Shown: positions 25,485 through 34,834, counted from the first letter of the stretch. The stretch is 64,000 bases of DNA from Lachnospiraceae bacterium UBA7060 (GCA_002493835.1 DLAA01000017.1:26284-90283); one strand, 5' to 3'. Translations and numbers: made by a program. Notes: generated by a model from the sequence alone, not told the origin.

Positions 25485-26180
25485 ATGGCAAATTTTTTTC
25501 CCGAGTTACTGGAACGCTTTTCAGGGGCGGAGTTTTTGAAGGGAGTGCGTGAAAAGTATCATTATGGGGAAGAGCAGACGGAGGAGCTGCAAAGAGTGGC
25601 AAAGGAGATGCTGCCCCTATTGCGCCGGGAGGCATTTTGGGAAAGAAAAGATCTTTCTTCAGAAGACAAGCTGCAAATTGGGAACGGCGTGGAGGCGACT
25701 CATGAGAAAGTTGTGATTTCTCTTGGAAGCGGGATAGATGACCTGCAGGAAAGCTATAACGAAAAAGAGATGCTTTCCCAAAGTTATATGATCGAGGTGC
25801 TGGCAAGTGAGGTTTTACTGCAAAGCTATGAGATTTATAACCGCTATGTCAGAGAGCACACAGAAACGCATGTTGCCAGGTATTATTTCCCTGGCAGTGA
25901 TGAGGCGTTTTCGATTGTGGTGCTTCCAGAGCTATTAAGCGGGCTGACAGACAAGGTTACCTGTAATACGGCTTTTTGCATGCGGCCCAAAAAGAGCGTG
26001 GTCTTTGTCTCCGAGTTGACAAAGGATGAAACGGTGCACTGCCGCGGCGTATGTTTTGGCTGCAACAGTCTGCACTGCCAAAACCGGATGGAGGATGACT
26101 CCGGAAGGGGGCGTATGATAGCGAAAATGGCGGACCTGCCTTTGACCTATGGATACAGTAGAATTTTGGGGAGGCTGTAG
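25485..26180 (+). CDS. MetH-activation-domain-like protein
   Basis: A 231-residue protein. The N-terminal 80 residues are helical and unrecognised. The remainder resembles the reactivation domain of B12-dependent methionine synthase: SLGSGIDDLQ, a helix (SYMIEVLASEVLLQSYEIY), RYYFPGSDEAF and RPKKSVVFVSEL. It ends in a Cys cluster CRGVCFGCNSLHCQN like that of stand-alone clostridial versions. Such proteins reactivate corrinoid enzymes by reductive methylation. The location 20 bases after cobO supports a corrinoid role. The match is by eye, so confidence is moderate. Confidence 0.55.
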   Translation: MANFFPELLERFSGAEFLKGVREKYHYGEEQTEELQRVAKEMLPLLRREAFWERKDLSSEDKLQIGNGVEATHEKVVISLGSGIDDLQESYNEKEMLSQSYMIEVLASEVLLQSYEIYNRYVREHTETHVARYYFPGSDEAFSIVVLPELLSGLTDKVTCNTAFCMRPKKSVVFVSELTKDETVHCRGVCFGCNSLHCQNRMEDDSGRGRMIAKMADLPLTYGYSRILGRL

Positions 26181-26188
26181 AGTGGGTA

Positions 26189-26216
26189 TTGACATGATAT
26201 CACAATATGATATACT
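26189..26216 (+). promoter_or_regulatory. Promoter of the cobalamin biosynthesis operon
   Basis: TTGACA (26189-26194) and TATACT (26211-26216) are spaced by 16 bases, about 55 bases upstream of the riboswitch core. Transcription from here would read through the riboswitch into the lipoprotein chelatase gene. Confidence 0.75.
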
Positions 26217-26271
26217 TTGAATCAGTTGCAACTATAAAATAGAGAAATAGATACAATTGCATATATAACAT

Positions 26272-26442
26272 ACAGGTGTCAAAACAACGCGTTAAATTTG
26301 CGTTGGTTTTGGTGAAAAGGGAAACAGGTGCAAATCCTGTACGAACTCGTCACCGTAATCAGGGAGTTTAGGCCGATATGCCACTGGGAAACCGGGAAGG
26401 CGGCCGACATGATGATCTGTAAGCCGGGAGACCTGCCTGCAT
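26272..26442 (+). ncRNA. Cobalamin riboswitch (aptamer)
   Basis: The conserved core elements appear in order: GGTGAAAAGGGAAAC, GGTGCAAATCC, the B12-box region ATGCCACTGGGAAACCGGG, GAAGGCGG and AGCCGGGAGACCTGCC. Spacing fits the adenosyl- or methylcobalamin class. It sits between a strong promoter and a terminator ahead of the B12 genes, so B12 binding probably promotes termination. The exact 5' and 3' pairing limits are approximate. Confidence 0.93.
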
Positions 26443-26547
26443 GTTGTACGGAAACGTTTGTTTCAGACCACGAGTAACTGGTTGTACGTACAAGTCTGCA
26501 GAAGGATTTCTTTTATGGAAATATTCTGTGGCTTTGTGTTGCATGAC

Positions 26548-26600
26548 AATCCTTTACCGTTTGTAGGATCAAACTTACATTGGGTAAAGGATTTTTTTTA
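26548..26600 (+). terminator. Riboswitch-controlled intrinsic terminator
   Basis: AATCCTTTACC (26548-26558) pairs with GGTAAAGGATT (26583-26593), followed by a run of T. It lies between the aptamer and the first ORF of the operon, the position of a riboswitch expression platform. The region 26443-26547 must contain the alternative antiterminator pairing; AGAAGGATTTC near 26500-26510 shares AAGGATT with the 3' stem and could compete. Confidence 0.85.
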
Positions 26601-26638
26601 TGGGCTGGCAGAATATGTCAGTCGGAATGGAGGAGGAT

Positions 26639-28540
26639 ATGAGAAAACGAATAACAGCAGTATGGATGACCGCATTGATATTGGCTGCTTGTGGTTCGGG
26701 CTGTGGGAGTTCGGATATGCAAAAGGAGGCAGCAGACACGGTGGCGGCCCTGATTGATGCGATCTATGTGCAGGAGAGGACGGACAAGACAGACGAACAG
26801 TGCGCGGCGGCTAAAGAAGCTTGGGATGCGCTGACGGACGAACAGAAGGAGATGGTTGAGGGAGAAAATGCTGACCCGGATTACTTTGGCAGGGATACTG
26901 GCGATGCCTCCAAAGACGATCCCCGCAATCAGGACGATATCGGGGAGAATGAGATTCTGGTGGTCAGCTTTGGCACTTCCTTTAACGACAGCAGAGTGAT
27001 GGACATCAAGGGGATCGAGGATGCCATACAAGAGGAGAACCCGGATTGGTCTGTGAGAAGGGCATTTACAGCACAGATTATCATTAATCATATACAGGCG
27101 CGGGACGGCGAATTGATTGACAATATGGATCAGGCGCTGGAGCGTTCAGTGGCAAACGGCGTGAAGAATTTGGTGATTCAGCCCACACATTTGATGCATG
27201 GCGCTGAGTATGATGAGCTGACGGAGGCGGTGGAAGCTTACCGGGATCAATTTGAAACAGTAAGGATTGCAGAACCGCTTCTCGGGGAAGTTGGCACGGA
27301 TGCGACGGTGATCAATGCAGATAAGGAAGAAGTGGCAAAGGAAATTACCAGTGAAGCATTGAAGGATGCCGGGTATGATACGCTGGATACAGCGAAGGAA
27401 GATGGCGCGGCCTTTGTGTTTTTGGGGCACGGCACCTATCACACGGCGAAAGTTTCCTACAGCCAGATGCAGATCCAGATGGAGAAGCTTGGCTATGACA
27501 ATATCTTCATCGGCACGGTGGAGGGAGATCCGGAGGAGACTGCGTGCGAGTCGGTTATGGAAACGATTGCGCAGGCTGGGTACAAAAAAGTAATTCTTCG
27601 TCCTTTCATGGTGGTGGCAGGTGATCATGCCAACAATGACATGGCTGGCGAGGACGAGGATTCCTGGCTGAGCGTGTTTCAGGCTTCCGGCAAGTTTGAC
27701 AGTGTGGATGTGCAGATTTCCGGTATGGGTTCCATTTCGGCTATTCAGGAAATCTATGTGAAGCATGTAAGGGATGCGCTGGACATGGACGTGGAGGTGA
27801 GTTCGGTCAAGACGGCAGGTACGCTTTCCGATGGTACATATGAGGCAGAGTTTACGACAGACAGCAGTATGTTTCATGTCAGTGAGGCGTGTGACGGTAA
27901 AGGCACGCTGACGGTGAAGAATGGAGAGATGACGATCCATATTTCGCTTGGGTCGAAAAATATTTTAAATCTTTATCCGGGGAAGGCGGCGGATGCGGAA
28001 AAGAAAGGGGCAGAGCTTTTAGAACCCACGACGGATACGGTTACCTACAGCGACGGTTTGACGGAGGAGGTTTATGGCTTTGATGTGCCGGTGCCTGCGC
28101 TCGATGCGGAGTTTGATTTGGCATTGATCGGAACAAAAGGAAAGTGGTACGACCACAAGGTGAAGGTTTCCTGCCCGGTGTCAGCGGGTGACAGCGCGCA
28201 GGATAACAACGCAGGGATACAGGAGGACGGCATTTACAGCATGGATATCACCTTTGAGGGAGGGACAGGAAAGGCAAAGATACTGTCTCCGGTAAGAGTT
28301 GCCGTGGCAGGCGGGGAAGCGACAGCTGCTGTGCAGTGGAACAGTCCTAACTATGATTATATGGTGGTGAATGGTGAAAAGTATCTGCCGGTAAATACAG
28401 AAGGAGATTCTGTCTTTGAGATACCGGTGGCAGCTTTTGACAAGCCGCTCTTAGTTGTGGGAGATACTGTGGCGATGAGCAAACCTCACGAAGTGGAGTA
28501 TACGATTACTTTCCACTCGGATACGGCGAAAAATGAATAA
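26639..28540 (+). CDS. cbiK: CbiK-type cobaltochelatase lipoprotein with C-terminal beta domains
   Basis: About 633 residues. ATG 26639, after GGAGGAGG, gives a lipoprotein signal (MRKRITAVWMTALILAACGSGC). Next comes a small helical ALIDAI-type domain (about 25-70), as seen in cell-surface proteins. A full CbiK/CbiX-type domain follows (about 90-375), with catalytic His motifs FLGHGTYHTAK and VVAGDHANNDMAG. The C-terminal 250 residues hold two related beta-sandwich units beginning DGTYEAEFTTD and DGIYSMDITFE, resembling NEAT or iron-transport-associated domains. It should insert cobalt into sirohydrochlorin or bind a tetrapyrrole outside the membrane. It is the first gene after the riboswitch and overlaps the ABC binding-protein gene by 8 bases. 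Confidence 0.8.
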   Translation: MRKRITAVWMTALILAACGSGCGSSDMQKEAADTVAALIDAIYVQERTDKTDEQCAAAKEAWDALTDEQKEMVEGENADPDYFGRDTGDASKDDPRNQDDIGENEILVVSFGTSFNDSRVMDIKGIEDAIQEENPDWSVRRAFTAQIIINHIQARDGELIDNMDQALERSVANGVKNLVIQPTHLMHGAEYDELTEAVEAYRDQFETVRIAEPLLGEVGTDATVINADKEEVAKEITSEALKDAGYDTLDTAKEDGAAFVFLGHGTYHTAKVSYSQMQIQMEKLGYDNIFIGTVEGDPEETACESVMETIAQAGYKKVILRPFMVVAGDHANNDMAGEDEDSWLSVFQASGKFDSVDVQISGMGSISAIQEIYVKHVRDALDMDVEVSSVKTAGTLSDGTYEAEFTTDSSMFHVSEACDGKGTLTVKNGEMTIHISLGSKNILNLYPGKAADAEKKGAELLEPTTDTVTYSDGLTEEVYGFDVPVPALDAEFDLALIGTKGKWYDHKVKVSCPVSAGDSAQDNNAGIQEDGIYSMDITFEGGTGKAKILSPVRVAVAGGEATAAVQWNSPNYDYMVVNGEKYLPVNTEGDSVFEIPVAAFDKPLLVVGDTVAMSKPHEVEYTITFHSDTAKNE

Positions 28541-29744
28541 GACAACACGCGGGAAAAGATGGCTGTTTGTCCTATATGTGTTTGGACTGGCGTGGATATG
28601 TGGCTGCCGGTCCGAATGCCCAGGGTCGGAGACTGGAACTGTGCAGACGGAAGAGGAGACAGACACTTCGGAAAAGCCGTGTTTGGTTTACGAGGGCAGC
28701 TTGAAATTACAGTATGCTCAAAATTTTACGGTAGATTATTACGAGGGTGGTTATACGCTTCTGACGACGACTATGGACAACGCGCGTTTTCTGCTTGTTC
28801 CGGAGGAAAAGGAGGTACCAGAAAGTACAGAACTGGCGGCCATAGACGGACAAGATGCGGAGAGGAAAATAGTTATCTTGAAGCGGCCCGTGACCAATAT
28901 TTATTTGGTGGCTTCCGCGGCAATGGATAGTTTTGATGCTCTGGATGGATTGGGTGCGGTTTCGTTTTCCGGACAGAAGGAAGAGAATTGGTGTATCGAG
29001 GGAGCAAGACAGGCTATGGCAGATGGTGATATTCGTTATGCGGGCAAATATAGTAAGCCGGATTATGAGATGATAGTTTCTGGAAATTGTTCGCTGGCCA
29101 TAGAGAATATGATGATATCCCACTCTCCGAAAGTAGTGGAGAAACTGGAGCAATTCGGGATTCCTGTTATGATTGAATATTCAAGCTACGAATCTCATCC
29201 ACTTGGCAGGGTAGAGTGGGTAAAATTTTACGGGGCACTGCTCGGAAAAGAAGCGGAGGCAGAGCGGATATTTGAGGAGCAGACGACTATTCTTGAGCGC
29301 GTAAGCGCGAAGGAGAAGACAGACAAAACGGTGGCATTCTTTTTCATAACCTCCAACGGACTGGTGCAGGTGCGGCAGTCCAATGATTATGTCCCCAAGA
29401 TGATAGAGCTGGCAGGGGGAAAGTACATCTTTGAAAATCTGGGAGATCCCGAAACCAGGCGTTCCACCATGAACATGCAGGTAGAGGAATTCTACGCCGG
29501 GGCAAAGGATGCGGATTTTCTGATTTATAACAGTTCTATCGACGGCGGTGTTGCCGATGTGGCAGCGCTTCTTGATAAATGCGGTATTCTTGCGGATTTT
29601 AGGGCTGTGAAAGAAGGAAATGTATGGTGCACCACAAATGATATGTATCAGCAGTCATTGTCAACTGGGTATCTGATTGAGGATATTCATGGGATGCTGC
29701 AGGGAGAGCAGAAGGATATGCACTATCTTTTTCATCTCAAATGA
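28533..29744 (+). CDS. ABC transporter substrate-binding lipoprotein (B12/iron-chelate class)
   Basis: A 403-residue lipoprotein with signal peptide and lipobox (GLAWICGC). The mature part has the two-lobed class III binding fold of BtuF/FepB proteins: KRPVTNIYLVASAAMDSFDAL, IPVMIEYSSYESHPLGRVEWVKFYGALLG and YVPKMIELAGGKYIFENLGD. It presents a corrinoid or metal-chelate ligand to the following permease. Being behind a cobalamin riboswitch and a lipoprotein chelatase, cobinamide, cobalamin or a cobalt tetrapyrrole are the likely ligands. Confidence 0.85.
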   Translation: MNKTTRGKRWLFVLYVFGLAWICGCRSECPGSETGTVQTEEETDTSEKPCLVYEGSLKLQYAQNFTVDYYEGGYTLLTTTMDNARFLLVPEEKEVPESTELAAIDGQDAERKIVILKRPVTNIYLVASAAMDSFDALDGLGAVSFSGQKEENWCIEGARQAMADGDIRYAGKYSKPDYEMIVSGNCSLAIENMMISHSPKVVEKLEQFGIPVMIEYSSYESHPLGRVEWVKFYGALLGKEAEAERIFEEQTTILERVSAKEKTDKTVAFFFITSNGLVQVRQSNDYVPKMIELAGGKYIFENLGDPETRRSTMNMQVEEFYAGAKDADFLIYNSSIDGGVADVAALLDKCGILADFRAVKEGNVWCTTNDMYQQSLSTGYLIEDIHGMLQGEQKDMHYLFHLK

Positions 29745-29753
29745 GGGGCCTTT

Positions 29754-30776
29754 ATGCATAAAACGAGAAAACAAAGATATTTGTTGGCTATGGCTTTGCT
29801 TGGCACAGGAACGCTTTTCTTTTTTGCATTGAACGTCTGCATCGGGAGCGCTGGAATGCCCCTGCTTAAGATTGTGAGGACGTTTATAGGAAAAGAAAAC
29901 GAGGAAACCATAGTGAGAATCCTGTGGGATATCAGGCTGCCCAGGGCAGCAGCGGCTTGGATTTTGGGAGGAGCCCTTGCTCTTGCCGGATATCTTTTGC
30001 AGACTTTTTTTAATAATCCTATTGCCGGGCCCTTTGTACTTGGAATCTCTTCGGGGGCAAAGATGATGGTGTCACTTATGATGGTCTTTCTCATGAAAAG
30101 GGCTGTCAGGGTATCCTCGGCGGTTATGATTTTTGCAGCCTTTATCGGGGCAATGCTGTCAATGGGATTTGTACTGCTTATGTCGCGGCGGGTAGCCAAC
30201 ATGTCGATGTTGGTGGTGAGCGGTGTTATGATCGGTTATATCTGTTCGGCGGTCACAGAGCTGATAGTCACTTTTGCGGATGATGCGGATATCGTAAATC
30301 TTCACAATTGGTCGCGGGGAAGTTTTTCAGGGATGACTTGGGAAAATGTAAAAGTTATGATGGCGGTTGTCTCCATAACTTTTGCTGCTGTTTTTCTATT
30401 GTCAAAGCCGCTTGACGCTTATCGGATGGGAGAAGTTTATGCGCGGAATGTGGGCGTGAACGTTCGGCTTTTACGGGTGGGCATTGTGTTTTTTTCCAGC
30501 GTTCTGTCGGCCTGTATCGTAGCTTTCGCGGGCCCTGTTTCCTTTGTAGGAATCGCAGCACCGCATTTGGCGAAAAGGCTTCTTGGAACGGCGGAACCGA
30601 TCTGGATGATTCCGGCCTGTTTTATGGGTGGCAGCGTTTTCTGCCTGTTTAGTGATTTACTTGCCAGAATGATACTTGCGCCGACAGAGCTTTCCATCAG
30701 CACGGTAACGGCAGTTTTTGGAGCACCTGTGGTCCTCTGGATTGTGGCGGCAAAACAGAGAGAAAATACGGTGTAA
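29754..30776 (+). CDS. FecCD/BtuC-family ABC permease
   Basis: A 340-residue permease with about nine to ten helices. FecCD hallmarks are RLPRAAAAWILGGALALAGYLLQTFFNNPIAGPFVLGIS near the N-terminus (cited here only as a region) and GPVSFVGIAAPHLAKRLLG in the cytoplasmic coupling region. Starts 9 bases after the binding protein and lies 13 bases before the ATPase gene. Forms the membrane channel of the riboswitch-controlled importer. Confidence 0.9.
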   Translation: MHKTRKQRYLLAMALLGTGTLFFFALNVCIGSAGMPLLKIVRTFIGKENEETIVRILWDIRLPRAAAAWILGGALALAGYLLQTFFNNPIAGPFVLGISSGAKMMVSLMMVFLMKRAVRVSSAVMIFAAFIGAMLSMGFVLLMSRRVANMSMLVVSGVMIGYICSAVTELIVTFADDADIVNLHNWSRGSFSGMTWENVKVMMAVVSITFAAVFLLSKPLDAYRMGEVYARNVGVNVRLLRVGIVFFSSVLSACIVAFAGPVSFVGIAAPHLAKRLLGTAEPIWMIPACFMGGSVFCLFSDLLARMILAPTELSISTVTAVFGAPVVLWIVAAKQRENTV

Positions 30777-30789
30777 ATAGGATATCAGC

Positions 30790-31578
30790 ATGATAGATTG
30801 TTATTTTTACACAAAAAAAATGTGTGTAGGATATGACGGAAGCCCCTTGATTAAGGAGATTACGATTGCACTAAAGCGAGGCGAAATTCTGACATTGATC
30901 GGGCCTAATGGGGCGGGAAAATCGACAATACTAAAAAGTATTGCCGGGCAGCTTTCCCTGCTTGGCGGAAAAGTCTGTCTGAATGAGAAGGATCTGTCGC
31001 AGCAAAAGGCAGGGGAGCTTGCAAAAAAAATGTCGGTGGTATTCACGCAGAGGGTAAAAGCCGAGCTGAAAAGCTGCAGGGATGTGGTCGCCACAGGACG
31101 TTATCCTTATACAGGATGGTTTGGCAGGATGTCAGGGGAGGATGAGCGGATTGTCGATGAGGCGATGGAAGCAGTGCATATTACTGATATTTCCGATCGA
31201 GATTTTGACAGGATAAGTGATGGACAAAAGCAGCGGGTCATGCTTGCGCGGGCCATTTGCCAGGAACCGGAGGTGATCATTTTGGATGAGCCGACTTCTT
31301 ATCTGGATATCAGATATAAGCTGGAATTCCTGAAAATATTGCAGGAAATGAGGGTTAGCAAGAGGCTTACGGTCATCATGTCACTGCATGAATTGGAGCT
31401 TGCGAAGATAGTATCTGATAAGGTCCTGTGCCTGAAAGGGGAGTATGTTCTAAAATATGGCACACCGGAGGAAGTATTTATATCCGATTTTATAGAGCAG
31501 CTTTTTGATATCAGGGAAGCAGATTTTCAAGCAGACGAAAAACTCCTTTCCTACATCAGACAGGTGGGGAGGCTATGA
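30790..31578 (+). CDS. ABC transporter ATPase (BtuD/FepC class)
   Basis: A 262-residue ATPase. Walker A is GPNGAGKST, the Q-loop is in VFTQRVKAEL, the signature is RISDGQKQRVMLARAI (a variant of LSGGQ), and Walker B is EVIILDEPTSYLD with the switch His in MSLHELELA. Powers the importer encoded by the two preceding genes. The stop lies 3 bases before cobQ. Confidence 0.92.
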   Translation: MIDCYFYTKKMCVGYDGSPLIKEITIALKRGEILTLIGPNGAGKSTILKSIAGQLSLLGGKVCLNEKDLSQQKAGELAKKMSVVFTQRVKAELKSCRDVVATGRYPYTGWFGRMSGEDERIVDEAMEAVHITDISDRDFDRISDGQKQRVMLARAICQEPEVIILDEPTSYLDIRYKLEFLKILQEMRVSKRLTVIMSLHELELAKIVSDKVLCLKGEYVLKYGTPEEVFISDFIEQLFDIREADFQADEKLLSYIRQVGRL

Positions 31579-31581
31579 AAC

Positions 31582-33135
31582 ATGGCGAAGGTTGTTATGG
31601 TGCAGGGGACCATGTCTGGTGTAGGGAAGAGTCTGCTTGTGGCCGGACTGTGCAGGATTATGAAGCGGGATGGCTATAGGGTTGCACCCTTTAAATCACA
31701 GAATATGGCTCTCAATTCCTTTGTCACGAAAGAGGGATTGGAGATGGGCAGAGCACAGGTCATGCAGGCAGAGGCGGCTGGGATGGATCCGATGGTTTGT
31801 ATGAATCCCATTCTGCTAAAGCCGACGGACCATACGGGCTCTCAGGTGATTGTAAATGGACGAGCTATTGGCAATATGCGTGCGAGGGAATATTTTTCCT
31901 ATAAAAAGACACTGCTGCCAGAGATTGGTAAGGCCTTTCGGAAATTGGAAGAAATAGCAGACATTATCGTCATTGAGGGGGCAGGCAGCCCAGCGGAAAT
32001 CAATCTGAAGAAGAACGATATCGTTAATATGGGAATGGCCAGGCTGGTAGATGCTCCGGTGCTGCTGGTGGGAGATATTGACAGAGGAGGCGTGTTTGCG
32101 CAGCTTCTTGGGACGTTGCTTTTGCTCTCAGAGGAGGAGAAAAAACGGATCAGAGGCCTTGTCATCAATAAATTCAGAGGGGACCGTTCTTTATTGGATT
32201 CCGGGATAGAAATATTGGAGAAGAAAGGCGGCATTCCTGTAACCGGGGTGATTCCCTATATGGAAATCATGTTGGAAGATGAGGACAGCTTGACTGAGCG
32301 CTTTGCAAAAAGGGAAGAAGGAGTCGTTGACCTGGCGGTGATCCATTACCCGAGAATTTCTAATTTTACAGATTTTAACATTTTTGAACAAATCTTTGGC
32401 GTTTCGGTACGCTATGTGAATTCTGTGGCAAATCTGGGAAGGCCGGATATGATTTTCCTGCCGGGTAGCAAAAACACAATGGAAGATCTTGCCTGGATGC
32501 GAAGTAACGGTCTGGAGAGCGCGGTCAGGGAATTGGCACAGGACGTGCCGGTCTGTGGTATCTGCGGCGGTTATCAAATGCTTGGCAGAGAAATCCTAGA
32601 CCCGGAGGGTGTGGAGTCCGCAGGTGCGATAAGGGGCATGGGGCTTCTCCCTGTCAGAACGATTCTGCAGGGAGAAAAAGTGTGTCGTCAGGTAAGAGGG
32701 ATTGTGAATCAGGTGGAAGGTGTTTTTTCCGCACTTTCCGGACTGTGCTATGAGGGATATGAGATTCATATGGGCAGGACAGAGAACATTGCCGGGGCAG
32801 TATGTGGGTCAGTGGAACAACTGCAGGAGGAGCAGCTGCTTGAACCGGGCGTATTTGTCTCCGGGGGAGCCACAAACGTGTATGGAACTTATGTGCATGG
32901 CGTTTTTGATCAGGGCGGCGCAGCGCTTTCCCTTGTGGAGGCGTTAGCCAGGAGGAAAGGTATTTTGTCGGGATCGGCAATGTATGAAGAGAGCGTCCCG
33001 TGGGATTGGAATTGTGCCTGCATGGATTATCGGGCATTTAAGGAGAACCAGTATGATAAGCTGGCTGATATTCTGTCGGCACATTTGAATATGGAGGAAA
33101 TATATGGAATACTTCGAGAAGCCCATCTGCAGTGA
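31582..33135 (+). CDS. cobQ: Cobyric acid synthase
   Basis: A 517-residue glutamine-dependent amidotransferase (CbiP/CobQ) that amidates adenosylcobyrinate a,c-diamide at four side chains. The N-terminal ATPase domain begins VQGTMSGVGKSLLVAGLC. The C-terminal GATase domain has the nucleophilic Cys in VCGICGGYQMLG (about residue 328) and the catalytic His in TYVHGVFD. The length is right for the family. The 3' end overlaps cobT by 32 bases. Confidence 0.95.
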   Translation: MAKVVMVQGTMSGVGKSLLVAGLCRIMKRDGYRVAPFKSQNMALNSFVTKEGLEMGRAQVMQAEAAGMDPMVCMNPILLKPTDHTGSQVIVNGRAIGNMRAREYFSYKKTLLPEIGKAFRKLEEIADIIVIEGAGSPAEINLKKNDIVNMGMARLVDAPVLLVGDIDRGGVFAQLLGTLLLLSEEEKKRIRGLVINKFRGDRSLLDSGIEILEKKGGIPVTGVIPYMEIMLEDEDSLTERFAKREEGVVDLAVIHYPRISNFTDFNIFEQIFGVSVRYVNSVANLGRPDMIFLPGSKNTMEDLAWMRSNGLESAVRELAQDVPVCGICGGYQMLGREILDPEGVESAGAIRGMGLLPVRTILQGEKVCRQVRGIVNQVEGVFSALSGLCYEGYEIHMGRTENIAGAVCGSVEQLQEEQLLEPGVFVSGGATNVYGTYVHGVFDQGGAALSLVEALARRKGILSGSAMYEESVPWDWNCACMDYRAFKENQYDKLADILSAHLNMEEIYGILREAHLQ

Positions 33136-34255
33136 TTATCATACGCGGGAAATTCTGGCGGGGCTAAAGGTGAATGTCCCCGATAAAGAGATTTATCGGA
33201 ATATACTGCGAAGATGGGATGGAATTGCGAAACCCCTGGATAGTATGGGCAGATTTGAAAGGATGACGGCAAAAATTGGTGCGATTTTGGGCACAGAGGA
33301 AATTGATATTGGGAAAAAGGCGGTTGTCATTATGTGTGCGGATAATGGCATCGTGGAAGAAGGGGTGAGTCAGTCCGGGCAGGAGGTGACGGCAGCTGTG
33401 GCTGCGCAGATGGGAAAAGGATCCTCCTCTGTGGGAAAAATGGCTGCGAAGATCGGTGCGGACACCATCCCCATTGATATCGGAATCAACTGTGAAGAAT
33501 CAATTCCGGGGACATTTTCTCATAAAATTTGCCGGGGGACGAGAAATTTTAGAAAGGAACCGGCCATGTCGCATGAGGAAGCGATACAGGCTGTTCTTGT
33601 AGGTATCAATGTTGCAGCATCCTGCAAGCAGCGGGGATACCGTCTGCTGGCTACAGGAGAGATGGGGATCGGAAATACTACTACAAGCAGTGCGGTGGCT
33701 GCAGCGCTGCTTGACTGCGATCCGAATGAGGTGATAGGGAGAGGCGCCGGTTTGAGTGATGAAGGACTGTACCGCAAACGCCAGATTATCGGAGAGACGA
33801 TTGCCAGGTATCAACTTGCCGGAGCGGATCCGATCCACATTCTTGAGTCGGTAGGAGGACTGGATATTGCGGGGCTTTCTGGGATTTGTATCGGCGGAGC
33901 CCTCTCTCATATACCGATTGTGCTGGACGGTGTGATCAGCATGACTGCAGCGCTTCTCGCTGAGCGGATTGTACCGGGAACAGTGCAGTATCTTGTAGCA
34001 TCTCACAGAGGAAAAGAACCGGCAGTGGAGAAACTGACACGGGAACTAAGGCTGGAGCCAGTCATAGACGGGGAGATGGCGCTGGGGGAGGGAACGGGCG
34101 CAGTTATGATGATGGCACTTTTAGATATGGCCCTTTGCATCTATCAGGAGGGAAATTCCTTTTCAGAAATTCGTGTTGCACCTTATGAGAGATATGCGGA
34201 GAGGAAGCATATCCTTTCCGAAAGAGAAGATGCTTTGGAGGAAGCTTCGCCATGA
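33104..34255 (+). CDS. cobT: Nicotinate-nucleotide:dimethylbenzimidazole phosphoribosyltransferase
   Basis: A 383-residue enzyme that makes alpha-ribazole phosphate (or an analogue with another lower base). Motifs include RWDGIAKPLDSMGRFE at the N-terminus, CADNGIVEEGVSQSG, GEMGIGNTTTSSA, GRGAGLSD and the catalytic Glu in ALGEGTGAVMM. The start ATG 33104 is inside cobQ, giving a 32-base overlap. No bluB or bza gene is seen in the window, so the lower base is not indicated. Confidence 0.95.
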   Translation: MEYFEKPICSDYHTREILAGLKVNVPDKEIYRNILRRWDGIAKPLDSMGRFERMTAKIGAILGTEEIDIGKKAVVIMCADNGIVEEGVSQSGQEVTAAVAAQMGKGSSSVGKMAAKIGADTIPIDIGINCEESIPGTFSHKICRGTRNFRKEPAMSHEEAIQAVLVGINVAASCKQRGYRLLATGEMGIGNTTTSSAVAAALLDCDPNEVIGRGAGLSDEGLYRKRQIIGETIARYQLAGADPIHILESVGGLDIAGLSGICIGGALSHIPIVLDGVISMTAALLAERIVPGTVQYLVASHRGKEPAVEKLTRELRLEPVIDGEMALGEGTGAVMMMALLDMALCIYQEGNSFSEIRVAPYERYAERKHILSEREDALEEASP

Positions 34256-34809
34256 TGGTGTTGGTGATTGGGGGAAGTGGCAGCGGTAAGTCTGCCTATG
34301 CTGAGAAACTTTCAGATGAGCTGATGGGGGTCTGGAAATATTATCTTGCCACCATGCATATCTTTGATGACGAGAGCCGCAGGAAGGTAGAAAGGCATCA
34401 AAGCGCAAGAGACGGGGAGGGATTTTTTACGGTAGAACAGCCCACAGATATTCACAGGGCACTTGAGAAAATGGGGACAAGAAGAGACATTATTTTGCTG
34501 GAATGTATTTCGAACTTGACAGCCAACGAGATGTTTTCCGAAAGAGAGAAAAAGGCAGAGAATAAAGTTGTGGAAACTGTTGTGAGCGGTGTGGAGACCT
34601 TGCGGGAAGCAGCGACAAACCTGATTGTGGTGAGTAATAATTTGTTTGAGGATGGCGTTGTTTACGATGAGACGACTATGGCTTACATGCGTGCCATGGG
34701 AAGGATTAACCGACGGCTGGCTATGCTGGCTGACCGGGTTGTGGAAGTGGTGGCTGGGATACCAATTGACTTGAAATATATAATATCGTGTGAAATGCAG
34801 TGTGGGTAG
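34252..34809 (+). CDS. cobU: Adenosylcobinamide kinase / guanylyltransferase
   Basis: A 185-residue bifunctional enzyme. The P-loop GGSGSGKSAYAEKL is at the N-terminus. The guanylylated His is in RRKVERHQSARDG. ECISNLTANEMF and NNLFEDGVVYDETT complete the family pattern. It phosphorylates adenosylcobinamide and transfers GMP. Overlaps cobT by four bases (ATGATGG context). A second, shorter paralog lies at 35672. Confidence 0.93.
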   Translation: MMVLVIGGSGSGKSAYAEKLSDELMGVWKYYLATMHIFDDESRRKVERHQSARDGEGFFTVEQPTDIHRALEKMGTRRDIILLECISNLTANEMFSEREKKAENKVVETVVSGVETLREAATNLIVVSNNLFEDGVVYDETTMAYMRAMGRINRRLAMLADRVVEVVAGIPIDLKYIISCEMQCG

Positions 34810-34834
34810 AGGGAATTTTACAGGAGAGACTGCT

